Source: Myxococcales bacterium | GTDB lineage: Bacteria > Myxococcota_A > Polyangia > Haliangiales > Haliangiaceae | Direction of reading: 5' to 3' | NCBI GenBank assembly: GCA_016706545.1 | Contig: JADJJK010000001.1 | Coordinates: 186,001 to 250,000 of the forward strand | Length of the DNA stretch: 64,000 nt | In this document: positions 1 through 9,535 of the stretch, in pieces | How positions within the stretch are numbered: position 1 is the stretch's first letter | How the letters are laid out: each line of letters opens with the position of its first letter | Translations under genes and position numbers: made by a program | The notes under the pieces: model-generated | What the model was told of the DNA's origin: nothing | The model's database searches: none | What the model saw: only the letters and a program-made list of their open reading frames with translations

Positions 1-324
1 GAGCCCCAAGCCGAGCCCCAGGCCGAGCCGGCGACTGAACACAACGAGCCCCAGGCCGAGCCAGAGGCCGAAAACAGAGACGGAAACCGCAACAGAACCG
101 GGAACAGCGACGAGCGCGGCCTGCCCACCGCCGAGCCGGCCTCCGCGCCGGAGGCCGCGGCCGCGGCCCAAGCGCCGCCTGAGCTCCAGGGATCAGAAGC
201 GCGGCCTGCGCCAGAAGAGCCAGAAGAGCCAGAAGAGCCAGAGGAGCCGCCCTATCGCTTCGACGACGACGACGACGCAGCCGACGACTACGACGAAGTC
301 AGCAGCGACGACAGCGACTCCTGA
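1..324 (+). CDS. C-terminal end of an acidic, Pro/Glu-rich protein (5' partial)
   Basis: The reading frame is open from base 1 to TGA at 322-324, giving about 107 C-terminal residues of a gene that starts outside the window. The sequence is low complexity: EPQAEP-type repeats, then EEPEEPEEP, then an Asp run (FDDDDD) and a DDYDE/SSDDSDS end. Such tails are disordered and strongly negative, and no domain can be named. The same frame stays open after the TGA through five 18-bp repeats encoding SAAPVE to a second stop at 457-459. The present stop may therefore be a nonsense mutation in a longer tail. Function unknown. Confidence 0.6.
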   Translation, partial: EPQAEPQAEPATEHNEPQAEPEAENRDGNRNRTGNSDERGLPTAEPASAPEAAAAAQAPPELQGSEARPAPEEPEEPEEPEEPPYRFDDDDDAADDYDEVSSDDSDS

Positions 325-414
325 TCCGCAGCGCCCGTCGAGTCCGCGGCGCCCGTCGAGCCCGCAGCGCCCGTCGAGTCCGCAGCGCCCGTCGAGTCCG
401 CAGCGCCCGTCGAG
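325..414 (+). repeat. Five tandem 18-bp repeats directly after a stop codon
   Basis: Five units (325-342, 343-360, 361-378, 379-396, 397-414) of the word TCCGCAGCGCCCGTCGAG, with one or two substitutions each. Read in the frame of the upstream gene they encode S/P-A-A-P-V-E. The frame then continues RDDEIGLGALLGTF to a TGA at 457-459, overlapping the antisense end of the pseudouridine synthase gene. This looks like former coding sequence rather than a neutral spacer. Confidence 0.75.
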
Positions 415-441
415 CGCGACGACGAGATCGGCCTCGGAGCG

Positions 442-1164
442 CTACTCGGGACGTTCTGAGCGCGCCGGCGGCGGCGCGTACACCGCGCCGGCGTAGCGCT
501 CGCGCGCGCTGGCCATCGCGCCGGTAAGGTCGGCCGGCAGCGGCGACTCGGCGTGCAGCGTGGAGCCGTCCGGGTGCGCCACCGTCAGCGCCTCGGCGTG
601 CAAGGCCAGCCGGCTCAGCCCGTGCTCGGCGCGAAAGATGCGGTTGTGCTCGCCCTTGCCGTAGCGCACGTCGCCGATGAGCGGACACGACAGGTGCTTG
701 AGGTGCCGGCGGATCTGGTGCAAGCGTCCGGTCCGCGGACGTGCCTCCACCAGCGCGTACCGGCCAAACGTCTCCTTGCACCACACCTCCGTCACCGCGG
801 GCACCCGCGGCTCGCCTGGCGCGGACGGGATGGGGTGGTCGACCACCAGGTGCTCTGGCGGGTGACCGCGGGTGATCGCCAGGTACTTCTTCTCCGCCCG
901 CCCGGCGGCGAACTCGTCCGAGAAGAAGCGCGCCGCCTCCGCGTCCAGCGCAAACAGCACCACGCCAGAGGCGCCGCGGTCGAGCCGGTGGATCAGGTAC
1001 ACGTACATCCCCAGCGTGTCCCGCGCCCGCTGCAGCAGCGCGTCGTCCTCCGCCGACCAGCCGCGATGCGACGCCAGCCCCGCGGGCTTGTCGACGACGG
1101 CGCAGCGCTCATCGCGATACAGAATGGGCACCTGGTCGTACACGGCGGCTTCCGAACGTGCCAC
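442..1164 (-). CDS. truC: RluA-family pseudouridine synthase, TruC-like
   Basis: A 240-residue protein that isomerises uridine to pseudouridine in RNA. It has the family's catalytic motif HRLDRGASG (catalytic Asp in RLD), the later motif GRLHQIRRHLKHL and the GD-x-x-YG block. No S4 domain precedes the catalytic domain. That, together with the short length and the HQ(I/L)RRHL-H-L and HNR motifs, is closer to TruC (U65 of tRNA) than to RluC/RluD. The substrate assignment is inference; the synthase fold is secure. It lies on the opposite strand to gpmI with about 118 bp between divergent starts. The C-terminus is Pro/Ala-rich (YAPPPARSERPE). Confidence 0.85.
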   Translation of the reverse strand: MARSEAAVYDQVPILYRDERCAVVDKPAGLASHRGWSAEDDALLQRARDTLGMYVYLIHRLDRGASGVVLFALDAEAARFFSDEFAAGRAEKKYLAITRGHPPEHLVVDHPIPSAPGEPRVPAVTEVWCKETFGRYALVEARPRTGRLHQIRRHLKHLSCPLIGDVRYGKGEHNRIFRAEHGLSRLALHAEALTVAHPDGSTLHAESPLPADLTGAMASARERYAGAVYAPPPARSERPE

Positions 1165-1281
1165 AAGGGCTGGCGGTTGTCAGGTTTCGCCGGAGCCATC
1201 GCGTCCCGCGCGCAGCTCGCGTCGGGCCGCAAACTCGCTCCAGGACATGCAGCGCGCACCGCTTGCCGCTACATTGGTCGC

Positions 1282-2949
<1,668 letters not shown>

Positions 2950-2988
2950 ACGAAAAAGCGTCTGCCGCGCCCGCCGAAAGTCTCGCTC

Positions 2989-3555
2989 ATGCAAACACGC
3001 ACCCTCATCGTCATGTTCGTCGCCGCCACCGTAGGACTCGTCGTGCTCGGGTTCGTCACGCTGTCCTCAGACCCGCAGAAGCCGGCGCTGTCGCTGGGCG
3101 CCAGCCCCGCGGCGGCGGCGTGTACCAAGGGCCAGACCGACTGCCTGCCTGAGCTGACCTACGTGGACATCACCGGCGCCACCTACACGCCCGAGTCGCT
3201 CAAGGGCAAGGTGGTGGTGGTGAACTTCTGGGCCACCTGGTGCCGGCCTTGTCAGGTGGAGATCCCCGCGTTCTCCAGGACCTATGACAAGTACAAAGAC
3301 CAGGACGTGGTGTTTCTGGGCATCCTCAGCGACGACGTGGACTCGCAGACCTTGCTGAACTTCACCAGCGAGTTCGAGCTCACCTACCCCGTGGTGCGAG
3401 TGACGCAGGAGATGCAAGCCGCGTACGGGTACCCAAACGGCCTGCCCACCACGTTCATCTATGGGCGCAACGGACAGCGGCGTTTTCAGCGCGCGGGCGC
3501 GCTGGCCGAGAGCACGCTCACGAACCAGCTCGACAAGCTGATCGCCGAGCGCTGA
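2989..3555 (+). CDS. TlpA-like thiol-disulfide oxidoreductase (secreted or membrane-anchored thioredoxin)
   Basis: 188 residues. An N-terminal hydrophobic segment (about residues 6-25) acts as a signal or anchor, followed by a short linker and an AhpC/TSA-Redoxin/TlpA fold. The redox motif is W-C85-R-P-C88 within NFWATWCRPC. The cis-Pro segment is visible near the end (GLPTTFIYGRNG). Two further cysteines (CTKGQTDC) lie just after the signal. Family members reduce periplasmic disulfides, for example in cytochrome c maturation. No cytochrome genes are next to it, so the partner is unknown. It lies 40 bp after gpmI on the same strand. Confidence 0.85.
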   Translation: MQTRTLIVMFVAATVGLVVLGFVTLSSDPQKPALSLGASPAAAACTKGQTDCLPELTYVDITGATYTPESLKGKVVVVNFWATWCRPCQVEIPAFSRTYDKYKDQDVVFLGILSDDVDSQTLLNFTSEFELTYPVVRVTQEMQAAYGYPNGLPTTFIYGRNGQRRFQRAGALAESTLTNQLDKLIAER

Positions 3556-3586
3556 CCTCGCGGACGGCGGGACGTTCGCCGCGCGG

Positions 3587-4624
3587 TCAACGTCCGCGCC
3601 GGCGCTCGCCCGACGAGCCGGCGCCCTGGGTGGCGCTGCGACCAGGTCCGCTGCCGCTGCTGCTGCGACCAGGTCCGCTGCTGCTGCTGCGCCCAGGTCC
3701 GCTGCTGCTGCGACCAGGTCCGCTGCTGCTGCGACCAGGTCCGCTGCTGCTGCTGCGCCCAGGTCCGCTGCTGCGACCAGGTCCCGGCCCGCCCTCGGCG
3801 CGACCCGGCCCACGTCCCGGTTGCCCGCGGCCCGGTTGCCCGCGGCCCGGCTGCCCACGTCCCGGTTGCCCGCGCCCTGGCTGCCCGCGCCCCGGCCCGC
3901 CCTCGGCGCGACCCGCTCGCACCTCCTCTTCGACCTTGGTGGCGATGGACAGGACGTGGATCGCGCCGGCGTTGGGCCGCGCGCGCACGTGGTGCCGGAG
4001 CACGTCGAAGCCGGCGCTGCGAAGGCGCTTGGAGAAGCGCGGATCATCGGTGACCGACCACACCGCCAGGACGCCGCGCGGCCGCAGGGATCCTGAGATC
4101 ACCGCCAGGCCATCCCGCTCGTAGAGGCGCCGGTTGCCCGCGGCGGTCAGCGCCGCAGGGCCGTTGTCCACGTCGAGCACGATGACATCGTAGACCGGGC
4201 CGCGCCCCAGCCGCGCCCCCACGTCGCCTTCGATCAGCTGCACCCGGCTGTCGCGCAGCGGGTGCCCGGCCAGCGCGCCGAGCTGCTCGCGGTTCCAGCG
4301 CACCACCGCTGGAGAGAGCTCCGCCACCTCCACCTGCGCCTTGGGCCCCAGCGCGTCGAGCACCGCGCGCAAGGTGAAGCCCATGCCCAGCCCGCCGATG
4401 AGCACACGGGCCACGTGGCCTCGGCTCAGGTGCGCGCACGCGAGCTGCCCGAGCTGGTCCTCGGAGTGATGTTGCCGGCTGTTCATCAGCTCCGTGCCGC
4501 CGATGCGGATCGCCAGCTCGTCTCCCCGCTGCCACAGCGTGAGCTCAGCCGGCGCTGGCGCGGCGCCGCGCGCGGTGGGAGCCGGTGGCAGCGGCGCCAC
4601 GTCGATGCGTTGCCAGGGAATCAT
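3587..4624 (-). CDS. Spermidine-synthase-like SAM-dependent methyltransferase with a repetitive Gly/Arg tail
   Basis: 345 residues. Residues 1-235 form a spermidine-synthase-type Rossmann domain. It has LMNSRQHHSED near the start, the glycine motif VLIGGLGMGFTLRA (about 73-86), an acidic strand end (EVAELSPAVV) and a conserved DVDNGP segment. Members include polyamine aminopropyltransferases and uncharacterised methyltransferases. The usual gatekeeper residues of a true spermidine synthase are not obvious, so the reaction is open. Residues from about 236 to 345 are low complexity: five GRGQP units, then GPGRSS/GPGRSSS units rich in Arg, Gly and Ser. This resembles RGG-type nucleic-acid-binding tails. 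It converges with the thioredoxin gene. Confidence 0.75.
   Translation of the reverse strand: MIPWQRIDVAPLPPAPTARGAAPAPAELTLWQRGDELAIRIGGTELMNSRQHHSEDQLGQLACAHLSRGHVARVLIGGLGMGFTLRAVLDALGPKAQVEVAELSPAVVRWNREQLGALAGHPLRDSRVQLIEGDVGARLGRGPVYDVIVLDVDNGPAALTAAGNRRLYERDGLAVISGSLRPRGVLAVWSVTDDPRFSKRLRSAGFDVLRHHVRARPNAGAIHVLSIATKVEEEVRAGRAEGGPGRGQPGRGQPGRGQPGRGQPGRGQPGRGPGRAEGGPGPGRSSGPGRSSSSGPGRSSSGPGRSSSGPGRSSSSGPGRSSSGSGPGRSATQGAGSSGERRRGR
3625..3905. repeat. Tandem-repeat DNA encoding the GPGRSS / GRGQP tail
   Basis: On the plus strand, units built on CGACCAGGTCCGCTGCTGCT (15-24 bp, with 3-bp CTG expansions) run from about 3637 to 3785. A second array of 15-bp units, CGGCCCGGTTGCCCG and variants, covers about 3800-3895. 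Unit length varies in threes, so the frame is kept. The array lies wholly inside the 3' end of the methyltransferase-like gene. Confidence 0.8.
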
Positions 4625-4866
4625 CGGGCCATCCTCATGCCGCGAGTGATCGCCCGCGCACGCTCCCCGGTCAATGACGCGGCGGGCTTTCTCGGCGCGC
4701 CACGTGGCAGAGCGAGGGCGGCAAAAAGAGGAAGAGCCGAGGCGAGGCGTGTGACGGGCCTGTCATGGCCCCCTCAGAATGTCGCGCGCAGGACCGCCAA
4801 TCATTGACAACTGCTGGTCACCGCGCCCGCCGCCGCGCGGCACAGCCCTTGCTCTTGTGCTGCTTC

Positions 4867-5634
4867 ATGCTGACTGCCCTGGCTTTGACCTGGCTCGCGC
4901 TCGCGGCGCCTGCACCCGTCGCGGCGACTGCGCCCGTCGCCGCCCCTGCACCCATCTCCGCACCCGTCGTTGCACCCGCACCCGTCGCGGCACCCGCACC
5001 CGTCGCGGCGCCCGCGCCCGTCGTTGCGCCCGCACCCGTCGCGGCGCCCGCGTCCGCGCCCGTCGTTGCGCCCGCACCCGTCGCGGCGCCCGCGTCCGCG
5101 CCCGTCGTTGCGCCCGCGCCCGTCGCGGCGCCCGCCCCGGACTTGCGGCTCGCGCCCGTCGCGGACCCGCGCGCGCAGCTTCACGTGCTGGGGGCCAAGG
5201 CGTCAGCGCCGGAACGCAAGTACCGCGACCCGAACACCGCGACCACCCTCGCCGTGCTTGGCACCGCGCTACCTGCAGCGTTGGTGGTGATCGGCAGCGA
5301 CTCGCCAGGCCTCGCGGTCAGCGGCCTCGCGGCCTTCACGCTCGCGCCGTCTCTTGGCCACTGGTACGCCGGACGGTACATGACCTTTGGCATGGGGCTC
5401 CGGCTGGCCGGCGCTGGCATCACCTTCCTCGCGCTGTCCTCCATCGGCGATGACGCCCCGCCTCCGCAGGTGTTCGCGCCAGGGCTGGTGTTGATGGGGG
5501 CCGGCGCGCTCCTCGACATCGCCATGGCCGGCAGCGCTGCGCGAGACTACAACACGAGGTTTCGGCTGGCCCCGACCGTGCTGCACGACGGCCGTGGCCC
5601 CCTGCCCGGGCTCGCCGCGGCGGCCAGCTTCTAA
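4867..5634 (+). CDS. Predicted membrane/envelope protein with an (APVAAP)n linker
   Basis: About 255 residues. A hydrophobic N-terminus (MLTALALTWLALAAPA) acts as signal or anchor and is followed by about 75 residues of APVAAPAP / APVVAPAP repeats. Such Ala-Pro rods often span the periplasm or peptidoglycan. The C-terminal half has four weakly hydrophobic segments (TLAVLGTALPAALVVIG, LAAFTLAPSL, LRLAGAGITFLALS, LVLMGAGALLDIAMAG). The frame is open to ATG 4765, adding a basic leader. ATG 4867 gives a cleaner signal, but neither site has a good ribosome-binding sequence. No family recognised. Confidence 0.6.
   Translation: MLTALALTWLALAAPAPVAATAPVAAPAPISAPVVAPAPVAAPAPVAAPAPVVAPAPVAAPASAPVVAPAPVAAPASAPVVAPAPVAAPAPDLRLAPVADPRAQLHVLGAKASAPERKYRDPNTATTLAVLGTALPAALVVIGSDSPGLAVSGLAAFTLAPSLGHWYAGRYMTFGMGLRLAGAGITFLALSSIGDDAPPPQVFAPGLVLMGAGALLDIAMAGSAARDYNTRFRLAPTVLHDGRGPLPGLAAAASF
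4909..5150 (+). repeat. CCCGTCGCGGCG / CCCGTCGTTGCG repeats coding for the Ala-Pro rod
   Basis: A run of 12-30 bp units built from the words GCACCCGTCGCGGCGCCC and GCGCCCGTCGTTGCGCCC. Larger duplicated blocks (GCGTCCGCGCCCGTCGTTGC, seen twice near 5050 and 5095) show recent expansion. It keeps the frame of the host gene. Confidence 0.75.
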
Positions 5635-5664
5635 AAAGCGAGCTCGGGCCCGCGAGCCGGGTGG

Positions 5665-6666
5665 CTACAGCTCGAAGCCGGCGGACACCGTCACGCTCTG
5701 CTGGCTCGCAGCGCTGTCCTTGGCGTCGCAGAGCTCCGTCATCGAGTCGGCTTCACAGATCGCGCTGGTGCCGCCGCGATCGTCCACCGACGTGCCAGCG
5801 AGCGCGAGCTGGCCCTCGATGGTGAGCGTCAGCGCGCCGAACTGCGCCTTGGCGCCCACGAAGAAGCGCTGGCGCAGGATGGGCGACTGGTCCTTGAACA
5901 CGAAGTTGAGCGACCGATCGTTGGGCATGGTCTCGTCGAACGGATCGACGTTGGGCGTCGGATCCACCACCTCGCTGCGCGCGATGGTCAAGAGCACGTT
6001 GTAGCCAGCGTACGGATCGAGGCTCCAGGTGCCGCCCAGCCCCAGGTGCTTGGACAGCGAAGCGTCGAGCGACACCACGGTGAGGTCGAGCTCGCGCTGG
6101 GTCATCAGGCGAGTGGCCGCGCCGCGCAGCGCCAGGCTGGGGATCGGCAGATCATGGTAGCCCTCGTGCACGCCGAGCTTGGCGTAGACCTGGCCGGCCC
6201 ACATGGACGAGTCCTGCAGGTGGACCACGCCGCCTCCGAGCTCCATCGCTGGCAGCGGCAGCCAGAGCCCCTTGCGCGCGAACAGGCCGATGGTGGAGAG
6301 ATACCCTGTAGTATGGGCGACGCCGCTCGTGCCCAGCGGATCCGGGCTGCCCTCCAGCGCGCGCCAGTACGAGGCGGTGTGGTCGATCTGCGTGGTGTGG
6401 TAGTCGAACGCGAGCTGCACGCCGCCCCACCCCAGGGTGTCCGCCGGCGTGGCCAGGTGCGGCGCCAGCACCACCCCGAGCTGCGAGGCCAGCGCCCGCA
6501 AGTCGCGGCTCTGCGGCACCACCGCGGTCACCATGCCGCCGCTCTCCACCCGCCGCGCCAGCCGGCCCAGCACGAGGTCGTTGTCCTCCGCGTGCGCCGC
6601 GCCTGCGACACCCGCCACAAAGAGCGACGCCACAGAAACCAGAGACCCCGGGGTGTGCCACCGCAT
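5665..6666 (-). CDS. Secreted protein, probable outer-membrane beta-barrel
   Basis: From ATG 6666 the product has 333 residues and a signal peptide (MRWHTPGSLVSVASLFVAGVAGAAHA, cleavage after AHA). An upstream in-frame start at 6744 would put a basic 26-residue leader in front and is less likely. The mature part alternates hydrophobic and polar residues and ends with aromatic/hydrophobic strands (VTVSAGFEL), as in outer-membrane barrels. No enzyme motif is seen, and a nearby CEADSMTELC pair could form one disulfide. It is divergent from the DUF4157 gene across 160 bp and convergent with the Ala-Pro protein. Function unknown. Confidence 0.7.
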   Translation of the reverse strand: MRWHTPGSLVSVASLFVAGVAGAAHAEDNDLVLGRLARRVESGGMVTAVVPQSRDLRALASQLGVVLAPHLATPADTLGWGGVQLAFDYHTTQIDHTASYWRALEGSPDPLGTSGVAHTTGYLSTIGLFARKGLWLPLPAMELGGGVVHLQDSSMWAGQVYAKLGVHEGYHDLPIPSLALRGAATRLMTQRELDLTVVSLDASLSKHLGLGGTWSLDPYAGYNVLLTIARSEVVDPTPNVDPFDETMPNDRSLNFVFKDQSPILRQRFFVGAKAQFGALTLTIEGQLALAGTSVDDRGGTSAICEADSMTELCDAKDSAASQQSVTVSAGFEL

Positions 6667-6826
6667 GTGCCGGCAGCGTATCAGGGAACGCGGCGCCTTG
6701 CGAAGCCAACGCCGGCTGGGACGTTTGTAAGGAAGCTCGCCCACGCCGACGGGGTATTCCTTGACAGGGACCTGGCCCTTCGCTCAACTCCGCCCAGCTC
6801 CAGGTCCACACCCGACGGAGGGTCCT

Positions 6827-8386
6827 TTGCTCCAGAGAAAGTCTTCGTCCCACGCTTCAGACTCCGCCAGCATCCAGCTCGCCGCGGCGCCCCCTGGCAA
6901 GCAGACGCTCGCCTCCGCGAGCGGCGGACCAGGCGCAGAGGCCGTCGCCACCGACGCGGGGCAGGGCCCGGCGCTGGCCGGGAACGGCGAGCGGAACGGC
7001 GAGCGGATCGACGACTGGAAGCCAGAACTGCTCGGCGCCGCCATGGGACTTGGCGGCGAGCCGCTGCCCGCGGCGCAGCAGACCCAGTTCGAGCGCAGCC
7101 TCAACACCAACCTGGCGGACGTCCGGCTCCACACCGGCCAGGCCTCCGCGCAGGCCGCCGAGAACCTAGGCGCGCGCGCGTTCACCAGCGGCCGCGACAT
7201 CCACTTTGGCGCTGGCGAGTACCAGCCAGGCTCCTCGGCAGGGATGCACCTGCTGGCGCACGAGGTGGCCCACACCGCGCAGCAGGGTGGGCAGCCCGGC
7301 GCGCAGGCCAAGCTGTCAGTCAGCAGCCCAGGCGACGCGCTCGAGACCGAGGCAGACAACGCGGCCGACGCGATGGTGCGCGGCGCGCCAGCGCAGGTGA
7401 GCAGCGCGCCGGGCATCTCCACCATCCAGCGCTCGGTGCGCACCGCGGTCAGTGGCGCCCGCACCGAGGCCCGCACGCAACATGAAGCGCGCGGCAACAA
7501 CCCAGATCCGGGGCCGGGCTCCGGGCCGACCCAGTCGTTTAGCGACATGGGCCGCGAGGATCACGGTCCGGCGATTCGCCATGACCACGGCCACATGCAG
7601 GGCGCGGACGGCAACTTCGATCCCAGCCTGCACCAGGATCCGACGATGGCGGATCGCTGGGAGCTGGCCAAGTGGATCGCCAAGCTCGAGCTCGCGGAGG
7701 CGTTGCGCCCCGATCTCGTCGACGGCACCTCGGCCTACCGGCACTTTCTCCAGGGCAACGGCGCCACCCGCGATATTCGCTATCCGCGCTTCATCGCCAA
7801 CGACGCCTCTGGACACGTCGTGCTGCAGTCCGCGCTGGATGACGCGCGCGACGCCGCGATCCGGCGGCACGACGCCGACGTCGGCACCAATCCGCAGCCG
7901 GGCTCCCACAGCTATCACCTCCGCACCGACACCATCACGGTGGGCGGCGACTCGCGGTATCCCTACCCGGCCACCGAGAACTGGCAGAAGGCGATCGGCG
8001 GACACACCATCTGGATCGAGGCCAACGTCACCGTCGTGGTGCGCGCCCCCGAGGGCACGCCCGCCAACTCGTGCCCGGTGGGCGGCTACGAGCGCGTCTT
8101 CCACGTCGAGATGACCATCCACGCCGAGGACATGTACAACTTCAACCCCGAGGCGCACGACATCGCCACCGGCGTGCCTGACTCGGCCAACGGCCGCTTC
8201 GAGATCACCGGCCTTGGCCACGAGTTCCTCAGCACCGGCACCTACGCGCGGACCTTCGACTTCACCACCACCATGGAGGCAGCGCCTCCGCCGGGCACCG
8301 CGGGCACCGGCCCCACCGTGGACACTGGCCGGGCCCCGCGCGAAGGCAGGCCTTCCGCCCAGCGTAACTACCCCACCTCGCGCTAG
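6827..8386 (+). CDS. eCIS-core (DUF4157) protein with an uncharacterised C-terminal domain
   Basis: About 519 residues. Residues corresponding to FERSLNTNLADVRLHTG through HLLAHEVAHTAQQGG form the DUF4157 eCIS-core domain, including an HEVAH zinc-protease-like motif, followed by the typical ETEADNAADAMV helix. DUF4157 occurs in proteins linked to extracellular contractile injection systems and in putative toxins. The C-terminal about 250 residues have no family I can name (motifs NWQKAIGGH, HAEDMYNFNP, NGRFEITGLGHEF). TTG 6827 is preferred because GGAGGG lies 4 bases upstream and LLQRKSSS then starts the protein. An earlier TTG at 6761 sits inside a TTGACA word. No injection-system genes are nearby. 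Confidence 0.75.
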   Translation: MLQRKSSSHASDSASIQLAAAPPGKQTLASASGGPGAEAVATDAGQGPALAGNGERNGERIDDWKPELLGAAMGLGGEPLPAAQQTQFERSLNTNLADVRLHTGQASAQAAENLGARAFTSGRDIHFGAGEYQPGSSAGMHLLAHEVAHTAQQGGQPGAQAKLSVSSPGDALETEADNAADAMVRGAPAQVSSAPGISTIQRSVRTAVSGARTEARTQHEARGNNPDPGPGSGPTQSFSDMGREDHGPAIRHDHGHMQGADGNFDPSLHQDPTMADRWELAKWIAKLELAEALRPDLVDGTSAYRHFLQGNGATRDIRYPRFIANDASGHVVLQSALDDARDAAIRRHDADVGTNPQPGSHSYHLRTDTITVGGDSRYPYPATENWQKAIGGHTIWIEANVTVVVRAPEGTPANSCPVGGYERVFHVEMTIHAEDMYNFNPEAHDIATGVPDSANGRFEITGLGHEFLSTGTYARTFDFTTTMEAAPPPGTAGTGPTVDTGRAPREGRPSAQRNYPTSR

Positions 8387-8401
8387 CATCGAGGACCGCG
8401 C

Positions 8402-8821
8402 ATGCCGACCTTGGTTCGTGAACCCAGCCCGCTCTCCACCCTGCCACCGCGCGTGCCACGCCCGTCGGGGATCGGGGCCGGCCAGTGGGCCGCGGCTCGG
8501 CTCGACGAAGGCGATCTTGGCCCGTCCATGCTGGAGCTGGTGCTGTGGCTCCCGCTCGGCGAGGGTCCCGGCGAGCTATCGGAGGCCGCCGCGATCGCGG
8601 CGCTTGGACCGGCGGGCCCCCAGGCCACCGTACGGATGAGCCGCCTCGCGGTGCAGGCCCTCTTGCCCGAGCTGGCCAGCGCGCTGCCCAGCATCGCGGA
8701 CGATGTCCAGATCACCGGCGCCAGCTACGCGGCGACGGTGTTCGAGAGCCAGGCCTTCTTTGGCGCTCGCGTGGTGCGCGCGCCTGGCGGCGTGCTGGTC
8801 GCGGTGCGCACCGGCGGCTAG
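8402..8821 (+). CDS. Small hypothetical protein following the DUF4157 gene
   Basis: 139 residues starting 15 bp after the DUF4157 stop, with GAGGA a few bases before the ATG, so probably co-transcribed. The N-terminus is Pro/Arg-rich; the rest is alternating and moderately hydrophobic (MLELVLWLPLGEGPGELSEA, VLVAVRTGG). There is no signal peptide, cysteine cluster or recognised motif. Its place right after a putative effector allows an accessory or immunity role, but only position supports that. Confidence 0.6.
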   Translation: MPTLVREPSPLSTLPPRVPRPSGIGAGQWAAARLDEGDLGPSMLELVLWLPLGEGPGELSEAAAIAALGPAGPQATVRMSRLAVQALLPELASALPSIADDVQITGASYAATVFESQAFFGARVVRAPGGVLVAVRTGG

Positions 8822-8840
8822 GCGAGCGACAAGGACCCTC

Positions 8841-9356
8841 ATGCATCCCCATCACGCGCTCCGCCGCCTCCGAGCTCTTCTCCGCGCGCCGCGATCACGG
8901 CTCGGCGCGCTCGCCGCCGCGGCGTGGCTCGCCAGCGTCGGGATCGCCGCCGGCGCGTGCGGCAAGGACAGCCAGCCGGGTCTGCCAAACCGCCAGGACC
9001 AGCCCTCGGCGCCCGCGCTCGCCAAGTGGATCGATCTCTGGATCCCACCCGGCGCAACTGCCTTCCGTTCCTACGCGGAGGCCTGGCAGGACTGGCGAGT
9101 GATCGCGCAGTTCGACCTGACGGCGAGCGAGCTCTCCACCTTCATCGAGCGCAACCACCTGCAGCCAGCGGGCTCCGCCGCAGCGCCACAGGCGCCGCTG
9201 CAGCAAGCGTGGTTCACGCCTCCCGCGGCGGCGCGCGCCTATCGCCCCGGCACCGATGCCAGCGACAGCGCGACCACGAGCCGCTTCTCCAAGGCGCTGT
9301 GGATCCACGCCCACGGCGACGGCGCGACCGTCTATCTGCACGCAGCAGATAGCTAG
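8841..9356 (+). CDS. Predicted lipoprotein
   Basis: 171 residues with a basic start, a hydrophobic stretch and a lipobox-like IAAGACGK, so probably lipid-anchored. AAGGA five bases before ATG 8841 fixes the start. The mature part holds WIDLWIPPGATAFRSYAEAW and ends KALWIHAHGDGATVYLHAADS; no catalytic motif is apparent. It starts 19 bp after the previous gene and probably belongs to the same operon. Its TAG stop (9354-9356) lies within the terminal inverted repeat of the MITE at 9353, so the insertion touched the gene end and may have replaced the native terminus. Confidence 0.65.
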   Translation: MHPHHALRRLRALLRAPRSRLGALAAAAWLASVGIAAGACGKDSQPGLPNRQDQPSAPALAKWIDLWIPPGATAFRSYAEAWQDWRVIAQFDLTASELSTFIERNHLQPAGSAAAPQAPLQQAWFTPPAAARAYRPGTDASDSATTSRFSKALWIHAHGDGATVYLHAADS

Positions 9357-9535
9357 AACACCGAACGGTTTGAAATGCCTGCTACGACGAGACCTTGCGG
9401 GCGCCTTCGGGCGTACGTCCGATGCTCGCTCGTCACGTAGGTCCACTACGCTCCTCGCTGCGCTTCGGGCGTGCGCCCGAATCCACCTCGCAAGGTCTCG
9501 TCTCGCGACGGCATTCAAACCGTTCGGTGTTCTAG
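9353..9535. mobile_element. 183-bp palindromic MITE-like element, copy A
   Basis: Both ends carry the same 22-bp inverted repeat, beginning CTAGAACACCGAACGG and continuing TTTGAA. Inside, GACGAGACCTTGCG and its complement repeat the symmetry, so the whole element can fold into one long imperfect hairpin. It has no coding capacity. A second copy at 48351-48533 is inverted, the same length, and differs by about one base. CTAG at each extreme may be a target duplication or part of the repeat. Near-identity of two copies 39 kb apart indicates recent movement, presumably by a transposase elsewhere. Confidence 0.9.

Noticed and set aside
6761..6766. TTG 6761 as start of the DUF4157 gene
   Set aside because: It is part of TTGACA, has no Shine-Dalgarno sequence, and TTG 6827 has GGAGGG 4 bases upstream. 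Kept as an alternative only.
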